From assembly GCA_019649035.1 (NCBI GenBank), contig BMAT01001742.1, positions 202,139 through 232,026 of the forward strand: 29,888 bases of DNA. The letters run 5' to 3'. Origin of the DNA: Elysia marginata. Lineage: Eukaryota > Mollusca > Gastropoda > Plakobranchidae. Under the pieces are notes generated by a model, which made no database searches, was not told where the DNA came from, and worked only from the letters and a program-made list of their open reading frames with translations. The position numbers were made by a program, and so were the translations under genes. This document shows, in pieces, positions 20,758 to 29,888 of this stretch; the first letter of the stretch is position 1, and each line of letters opens with the position of its first letter.

Positions 20758-21389
20758 CTGTTAAATAACATAAACTGTAGCGAAATTACATAGTGAAAGA
20801 AAAAGAACTATCAATTAAAAACGAGAATTATTTAAAAACCGACTTACCTTTTCTCCAGTTAAGATCTTGTAGACCAAATAATTTTGGTTGTTAATTGATA
20901 GTCTTTATTTCTTTTGCTATGTGATTCTGCTACAATTTTTGTGATTCCACAGATCCTTTCCCCTAGTACCTCCACCCCACTTTTTGTTTTGTTTTGTGGG
21001 AGTCCTTTCAATACATGTACATGTATATCTAGATTTCTAGGTACATTTTTTTCCTTCCTACACCTTCCAACACAATCTATGCTTTCTCCACGTTTTTTAC
21101 CCACCATTTTGTCAAAGCAAAATAATTAACCCTATGCTGTATTTTCTCTTTTTTGTCTCCAATTTTTTTTTTCATTTACGTTGCTGTGTCAAACTTAAAT
21201 GATTTTACAGAAAAGCGCCTTTTAATACCTTAACTCAAAACAATTTCAATCAATTTTTGTAATTAGTAAGTCAATTTTTAATCAAAATTCATGAGGCACT
21301 ATGTAATTTTTATGACATAAGAAGTGTTAAATTGCACATAGATGGATAACATTAAAAAAAGACAAAACCAATATGCAAAATATGAAAAC
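20758..21389. other. Intergenic DNA, nothing recognised
   Basis: AT-rich, with a short acatgtacatgta-type palindrome near 21012-21025. No gene is recognised. Confidence 0.5.
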
Positions 21390-21395
21390 TTTATT
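21390..21395 (-). terminator. Distal candidate poly(A) signal for copine
   Basis: TTTATT on the + strand is AATAAA on the minus strand. Downstream on the minus strand comes attttgcatattggttttgt, moderately T/G-rich. Base composition also changes near here: + strand A-richness typical of the copine side begins. Its use would imply a UTR of over 5 kb, so it stays a candidate. Confidence 0.3.
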
Positions 21396-22535
21396 GAGAA
21401 AAAGAAAAAGTCTCCATTGTTTAAGAGCTAAAGTTTTTTAGAACAGACAAAAATTATGAATTTTCTTTCCTTGCCTTACTATTGTGAGGAGGGATTTGTT
21501 TTTCTGATGAAACGCAGGGAAACTTACTATTAATAAAAAAAAGAATGCATTTTTTTCTTGACGCTATGTCATTCAAATCAGAAATAAGATTCTAAATTTC
21601 TTCGGGAAAAAAACTGATTAGCTGCTAATTCTATAGTAATTATAATACAGTGCAGTCCGTTGTCTGTTAAATTCAACCAACGGATGAGCCTACTTCTTCA
21701 TATCTCAACACTTCTAATAAAAATGTCCTCAGAGTAAGGTTTTTTTTGACAAAAAATGGGAGTTTACTGTAAAAACAGCACACAAAAAGCTCAACACCTA
21801 CATTTAAAAAAATATCCAGGTCACTGGACCAATTTGAGCTACTTCATCACACAGAAAGTTTAAAGAGAAAAAAGCAATAGACATCTGATAATACACTTTT
21901 AGCAACCATCAATAAAAAGTTAAGAAAAAAAAAATTTTTAACGCAGCAAGAGACTAAACCCTGAACAGCAATTTATAATATAACCAATACTTGACATACT
22001 AAATTTTGCTTCCAGCATAGTCGCCTCACCTCTGCCCCTGGGTTAATCTGTGATAAGTGGCAACAATATGTCTCTAGTGTCTCTTTGGCACATTTGATTT
22101 TATTTTATAGTTCATAGTTTATGGGTAATCGATAGTTATATTGTCTCGAGTGGCCAAAATTGAAGAACCAAAAAGCCCTATACCACCTTCCTGATCTTAG
22201 CATCTTGTCCTAAGGTGGCTCTTAACTTAAGGGTTTAGTACATGTAGTTCTTAATGATAATAAGAGTTCAGAATACAAGCATCTTTTTTTTTTTACTTTA
22301 GTCAAATACATAAATATGAGAGCTAAATACTGAAATCTTATTTGTACAGCACAAACACAAGCGGAGAATATTGGTTCAAATCTTTTACAGATATTTCAAT
22401 AGTACCAGTTAAAACCCTCTCCTCATCAGTTTCTAACAATTCAAAGTGTACAAATTATCCAAAGAGTTTACTTTTGCCAAACAGCTAATGTTGAAGTGGA
22501 AGAGCAGCACAGGCTTTTTTTTTGCCATTGTCGTA

Positions 22536-23542
22536 GCCGTATGAATAATCACCCCATAACTCTATTACGGGGTCGTAACTGTCTTTTACGGTAGCAGTTA
22601 GGGTGTATGCATAAAAACTGCCGTGTAACTTTACGGGTTGGTTCAAGCACCACTGAACACAGCTACGGGGGCCTAACTGTGCCCTAACACATTGATTCCA
22701 ACGTGACGCTCTATTAAGCAGCTCATATTCAGAGACAATGCGTGCATTGCGCAGATAATGAGTATGTTGCGATTAAAAAATCCTATCGATTGCCTTGACC
22801 GTTGACGATGAAATTTAAAGAAATATCCGTTTCCTAGACAGCAAATACTGTTTTTTTACAGACCAGCTCTTTCGGTGGTTTTTAAAAAAATTATCATTAG
22901 CTTGTAGACCTACTTTGTTTTTGTACATGTCATGTAGATCTAGAGAGCTTAAAAGATATGGTCTCCGACTTGTGTTGTAAAATTTAATAATGATTCTGAT
23001 CGGCCCTGGATCTAGATTCCAGAGCCTGGAATATGGATAAAAAGTTAATCAAAGTCACATCAGGGCTGGGATCAACTAGATCTAGGGTTGGAGGCGGTAA
23101 GGATAGATCTAGAAACTAGAACTAAACCATCGTTCAAAAGTTTATCCGGTCTGTTCTTTCCCCCAAAATTTAAATAATCTTTTGTAAACTGGTTTATCAC
23201 TACACCTCTATCACTCAAAAATGTCTTGAGGAACAACATTCTTCTTAATCTTCAACTCAACTGCGACACTTTACAGTTTTACCCCGCACAACGGTTGCCA
23301 TGTCTACTTTTAGAACTATGTATAAATACTTTGGGGCTGGCTATTGTGGCCATGCGCACCAGAAGCAATTTTGTAAGCATTAACCGGCCACTCATGCCTA
23401 CGGTGTCATAGCTAGAGCAGCGCATAGACCTGTATTATTCATACTGCGTAAGTTGAGGTTTGCGTGACTGTATACGTACCACCTCGTAAGACCTTACACA
23501 CTCATAAACCGCCTTGTATTAGTTGGTGATTATGCATACGGC
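22536..23542. mobile_element. TA-flanked non-autonomous DNA transposon, about 1 kb, with 18-bp terminal inverted repeats
   Basis: The left end is GCCGTATGAATAATCACC (22536-22553); the right end read on the minus strand is GCCGTATGCATAATCACC (23542-23525), 17 of 18 matching. TA lies immediately outside each end (22534-22535 and 23543-23544), as for TA-targeting elements such as Tc1/mariner. Subterminal DNA is rich in TACGG and CCGTA motifs, partly inverted (TTACGGTAGCAGTT against AACTGCCGTGTAA), which raises CpG density above the flanks. No transposase frame is seen. AGATCTAG palindromes occur in its interior. Confidence 0.87.
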
Positions 23543-25085
23543 TACTGGTCTCACTAATTTAAAACTTAACACATAAGAGACTTTTTTCACAAGTGTACAT
23601 TTCAAATGTTAGTGAATTAAATAACTTTGAGCTGGTTAGCTATTTAACTCACGGATAAGACTTTGAAATACTCAAACAATGTAAAGGCCTTGAAATACAA
23701 AATTGTAAAATAAGTAGAGTGGGAATTATTCTCTTAAGTTGGTATCTCAAGAACAATTTGGTAATTTTTCCATCTAAAGTTTACGCAACATCCTGAAGCA
23801 GAGTTTCAGCAAGATCATAAGGTCATTGAAAAAGTTAAAATTTAGATACATTCTTAGTTCAAAAAGTGTAAACTAAGACTGGATGAAGTAAATATTGCAA
23901 GTCGTATATTTTGAATTTAAAAAAAGGGAAAATAACCATATCAAATTGAAGTCTGACATTTGGTCACATACACACAAAACAAATATGTACAGATGCTGTC
24001 TTTTTGCTTCAGCATAATGCATGTGGCAAAACCGATGTAACAATAAATTGAATACTACTCATCAATTGCATTTTCAGTGTGAACATGCAATTTTTGGTTT
24101 TCAAGTTAAGTATGTTTCAAGTCCCTACTGAAGCCATACATGAAAAAGTTAAAATACCCAGTTGATGTAATAATTAAACAATAAAGCACAGCCAGAAAGG
24201 CTACAAATACAATAAACACAAGATCATCCCTCTTGACTTGAACAACAGAGTTTATATCAAGATTACTGAGGGACTAGATTTACTGGAGCAAAAGTTAAAT
24301 TGTTTTAAAAAGTAACAACATGAATACATTTTGTAAAAATAATAATTGGACATATAGATTATCACAACAAAAATGCTGAGCCAAAGAATATGTTTTTGAA
24401 AATGACGAGTTCATTGGTGCATTATTGGTTTGAAGCAACATCAAAAGTACATATATCTGGGTTCTTTTTTAATGTTTAAAACGAAACTATATAACTGATT
24501 AAATTGCAGCTCCTGGCCAATCAGTAGGCCAGATTGGTTTTTGAACTCTACATACAAAGACTGATGGAATTTTAAGTTTGCTAAAGTACAGCAACATTAA
24601 AAGCTGACTTTACTATCCTGGTATGTAAAAGGTTACTTAACTCTTAAAATGCAATCGGCTGCTGTATGTTCAAATGATGCAAGTGGCCAGTGGTTTTGAT
24701 GAAATTGATCTTAATGTTATGTTGGCATCAATATTTTACAATTATTTTCCAATGCTTTTACACCGTTTTTACATTTCCTTGATATTACGTTTCACTTGAT
24801 ATAAAATTTAGCATAGTATAGAATTTTTTAATTCTACCTCAAATTAACCTAGTATGTTTCACTAGTAGTAAACATTTTTGGCAAGAAATTAATGCAGGAA
24901 AAACCCACCAAAAATCCACATTTTAAGAATTAATAATTTAAGAATTACTTCTTTGGATCCTTCACATATAACTTTTGTTATGATGCAAGTGCCATAAAAT
25001 GCTTGAATGAGAATCATAGTAACGTTTGAATACCTGTTTTCTGCTTGTTATAACTCGAGGTCACATTGGCAACATTCATGATACA

Positions 25086-25091
25086 TTTATT
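25086..25091 (-). terminator. Candidate poly(A) signal for copine
   Basis: AATAAA on the minus strand, followed downstream by tgtatcatgaatgttgccaa and tgtgacc. It would give a UTR of about 1.65 kb after the stop at 26745. A further AATAAA lies at 25175-25180. Either is plausible; neither is proven. Confidence 0.3.
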
Positions 25092-25391
25092 TACAAAGTT
25101 GACAGTAGCCTACACCATGATTAAAGCTAAAGACGTTTTTAATTATTTAATTTAACCTCCAGTAGTGTTGAATGTTTATTGACAACCATTATACTCAACA
25201 GACATGGGCAGTAATAGTATATGAAAAGTATGACATTTCTTTGTACTTACTATGCTACAGCTCAGTTTCAGATGGATTGATTATTGCATCTTAAAGTCTT
25301 TCAAAACAAATTTTGATTTGTATGACATCTATTTGTTAAGGGCAGTGCCCCTGCCTGATTTAAAAGTCCAAAATTTTTCTGATGATAATAA

Positions 25392-25412
25392 ATATATATA
25401 TATATATATATA
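25392..25412. repeat. AT dinucleotide microsatellite
   Basis: About ten uninterrupted AT units. Confidence 0.9.
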
Positions 25413-26243
25413 GACTCTATAAAATAAAATTGTGATGGTGCTACTGAAAGATCATACATTATAAGTGCATAAATAACTAGCTGCGGCTTCACATATCCAG
25501 CAGCTGTATCATTTCATTTCAAATTGCATACTTGTAGTGCTTATTGGAAACAACAGAAAAGTCATACCTGAAATATTATTTTTTTCAATTGAAATCAAGG
25601 TTTAGGGCCAAAAAAAACTGAAAACAAATATGCTGACCCACTTTTTCTTTGGGTGCAAGAAAAAAAGTTCATCAACAGCATGAGAATAAACTTTAAGCTG
25701 CATGATTTAGATGGTAATGTTTTTTTTTTACCAACGGTAATTCTACTATTTTACATTAAAATTTGGCTACCATGATTAACATATGCTAAAGTAAAAGAAC
25801 ATAAAAAATGAAACAATTTACACCTTAATTATGAAGGTAAGATTTCCTCAATTCTATGAACATGTTTGTTCTCTTTAACCCCACAATTATATCAGCACAA
25901 AAAAATTCAGTTGGCTTTAAGATATGGCATTTAAATATTTAAAAAAAATAAGATGTACAATTGCGTCAAGGAAAGAAGTGAAACACCTTCTTTTGAAGAA
26001 AAAACTAAACCAAAAACAGAAAAGTTGTAGTGCCTGTGATCTAGACATTGCACTGTTTGAGAAAAAATTTGGGTTTTCTTTATGTAATTTGTTCATTCAG
26101 ACATACTTTGATACTTAAATGAATGTAAAAATAATAACTGGGAATACAACAAAAGACCAATTTGTTTGTATAAAAAAAACAAAGGTGTAAGGTTTTTGTG
26201 ATATAAAAAAAAACAAACTACATTTGAATTTAAAAAAAAAATG

Positions 26244-26392
26244 CAGTCAACTCTGCAGGAGAAATCACCAACAATTGACTTGGTGAAAAATTCAAATATG
26301 TTGAAGTCCTCATTTATCCCAATGGGATACAAATAAAAACCAAGTCGAATTAAAATTGACTAAAGCAACTTTGACTTAAGCAAAATTGACTG
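26244..26392. mobile_element. Foldback/MITE-like palindromic element in the copine 3' region
   Basis: The ends are CAGTCAACTCTGC on the left and, inverted, CAGTCAATTTTGC on the right (11 of 13). Inside, GACTTGG and CCAAGTC are inverted to each other, and the centre is the near-perfect palindrome TATCCCAATGGGATA. It lies 350-500 bases after the copine stop codon and would fold into a long imperfect hairpin if transcribed. I see no clear target duplication. Confidence 0.6.
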
Positions 26393-26744
26393 TTTTAGAA
26401 ACTACCCCATTAAAAAAAATTGCATTTAAAACTCCTAAAACTTATGATCTAAAAAAAATGGATATTTCTTTCAAGATTTGATGTTCATTTTCTATTGAAG
26501 TAAATAAAAATATAAAGGACTGCTGCATTTTTGTCCTTATTTAGAAACAGGAATTTAAAAGACATCTTCTGAATACAATTTTGAAAAAACGCTACAAATA
26601 TCTTTAAAAATTTTTACTTATGGTTGTATATTTTTTAAATATTATCATAAAAATATCACATTTCTTAAAAATCTCTTCCTGGTACTAGCAGTAAAAATAG
26701 AATGCAGTAAAAAAATTCCTATCACAGCTGAACTCATTATAATT

Positions 26745-26864
26745 TTACATGCCTGCCTGACGCTGGACTTGTTGATTGGGTTTCAACCCTCGCATTTTGT
26801 AGTATTCTGTTACTTGCTTAGGAACTTCTGCAAGGACATGACGGGCAAGTTCTGCTGGGGTACT
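26745..26864 (-). CDS. CPNE: Copine terminal exon: C-terminal tail and stop
   Basis: On the minus strand the exon starts at 26864 after acceptor ttaaacattcacag and reads STPAELARHVLAEVPKQVTE, then YYKMRGLKPNQQVQRQAGM and TAA (26745-26747). The block (A/S)xxALAxxVLAEVPxQVxxYY is the conserved end of the copine domain in animal copines; the last 15 or so residues are the variable tail where copine paralogues differ. It joins the upstream exon in phase 0, giving the family sequence FREFKR-STPAELA. Copines are cytosolic Ca2+-dependent phospholipid-binding proteins with two C2 domains followed by a vWA-like domain; only the C-terminal part is in this window. Confidence 0.95.
   Translation of the reverse strand, partial: STPAELARHVLAEVPKQVTEYYKMRGLKPNQQVQRQAGM

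Positions 26865-29888
<3,024 letters not shown>

Larger units (their letters stand above)
21396..26744 (-). other. Copine 3' UTR and downstream flank
   Basis: Sequence after the copine stop codon on the minus strand. No coding exon is recognised. It is A-rich on the + strand (T-rich in the copine direction). It contains a TA-flanked element of about 1 kb (22536-23542), a cluster of AGATCTAG palindromes (about 22930-23120), an AT tract (25392-25412) and a 149-bp foldback element (26244-26392). The position of the real transcript end is not known. Confidence 0.5.

Noticed and set aside
26093..26332. 79-codon minus-strand open frame just downstream of copine as an extra exon
   Set aside because: The copine stop at 26745-26747 precedes it; the reading is Phe/Leu-rich from T-rich DNA and overlaps the foldback element.

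Overview
This window looks like intron-rich, AT-rich nuclear DNA from an invertebrate animal. A lophotrochozoan, probably a gastropod mollusc, is my best guess; this is inferred from gene content, repeat types and the many AGATCTAG-like palindromes, not proven. There is no bacterial gene organisation: all supported coding sequence lies in short exons with GT/AG borders, and most open frames in the window are chance frames in AT-rich DNA.

Left part (1 to about 7.1 kb, + strand): the 3' half of a VAP gene (VAMP-associated protein, the ER tail-anchored receptor for FFAT-motif proteins). The exons encode the end of the MSP domain, a Ser-rich linker, a coiled coil and a C-terminal membrane anchor with a GxxxG motif, ending at 7127. 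All supported splice junctions are phase 0. Two unusual pieces sit in the linker region: a 12-nt microexon candidate (1482-1493), and a large open exon-like block (about 4500-5176, 216 codons from its first well-placed ATG) that can splice in frame into the VAP tail but whose 5' acceptor does not match the phase of the upstream VAP exons. It may be an alternative first exon producing a VAP tail without an MSP domain.

Middle (7.1 to about 21.4 kb): the VAP 3' UTR or flank, then intergenic DNA. It holds two copies of a short hAT-like element (a third sits in a VAP intron), a dead mariner-type transposase relic (about 19.4-20.2 kb), a tRNA-derived SINE on the minus strand (about 20.4-20.6 kb), and simple-sequence tracts.

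Right part (21.4 to 29.9 kb, - strand): the 3' end of a copine gene. Two exons are clear: 28334-28570 (end of the vWA-like copine domain) and 26745-26864 (C-terminus and stop). The flank downstream of the stop carries a TA-flanked element of about 1 kb with terminal inverted repeats and a 149-bp foldback element. VAP and copine are convergent, tail to tail. The 5' ends and promoters of both genes lie outside the window.

The most notable observations are the large unassigned exon in VAP, the microexon, and four structurally resolvable non-autonomous DNA-transposon families.
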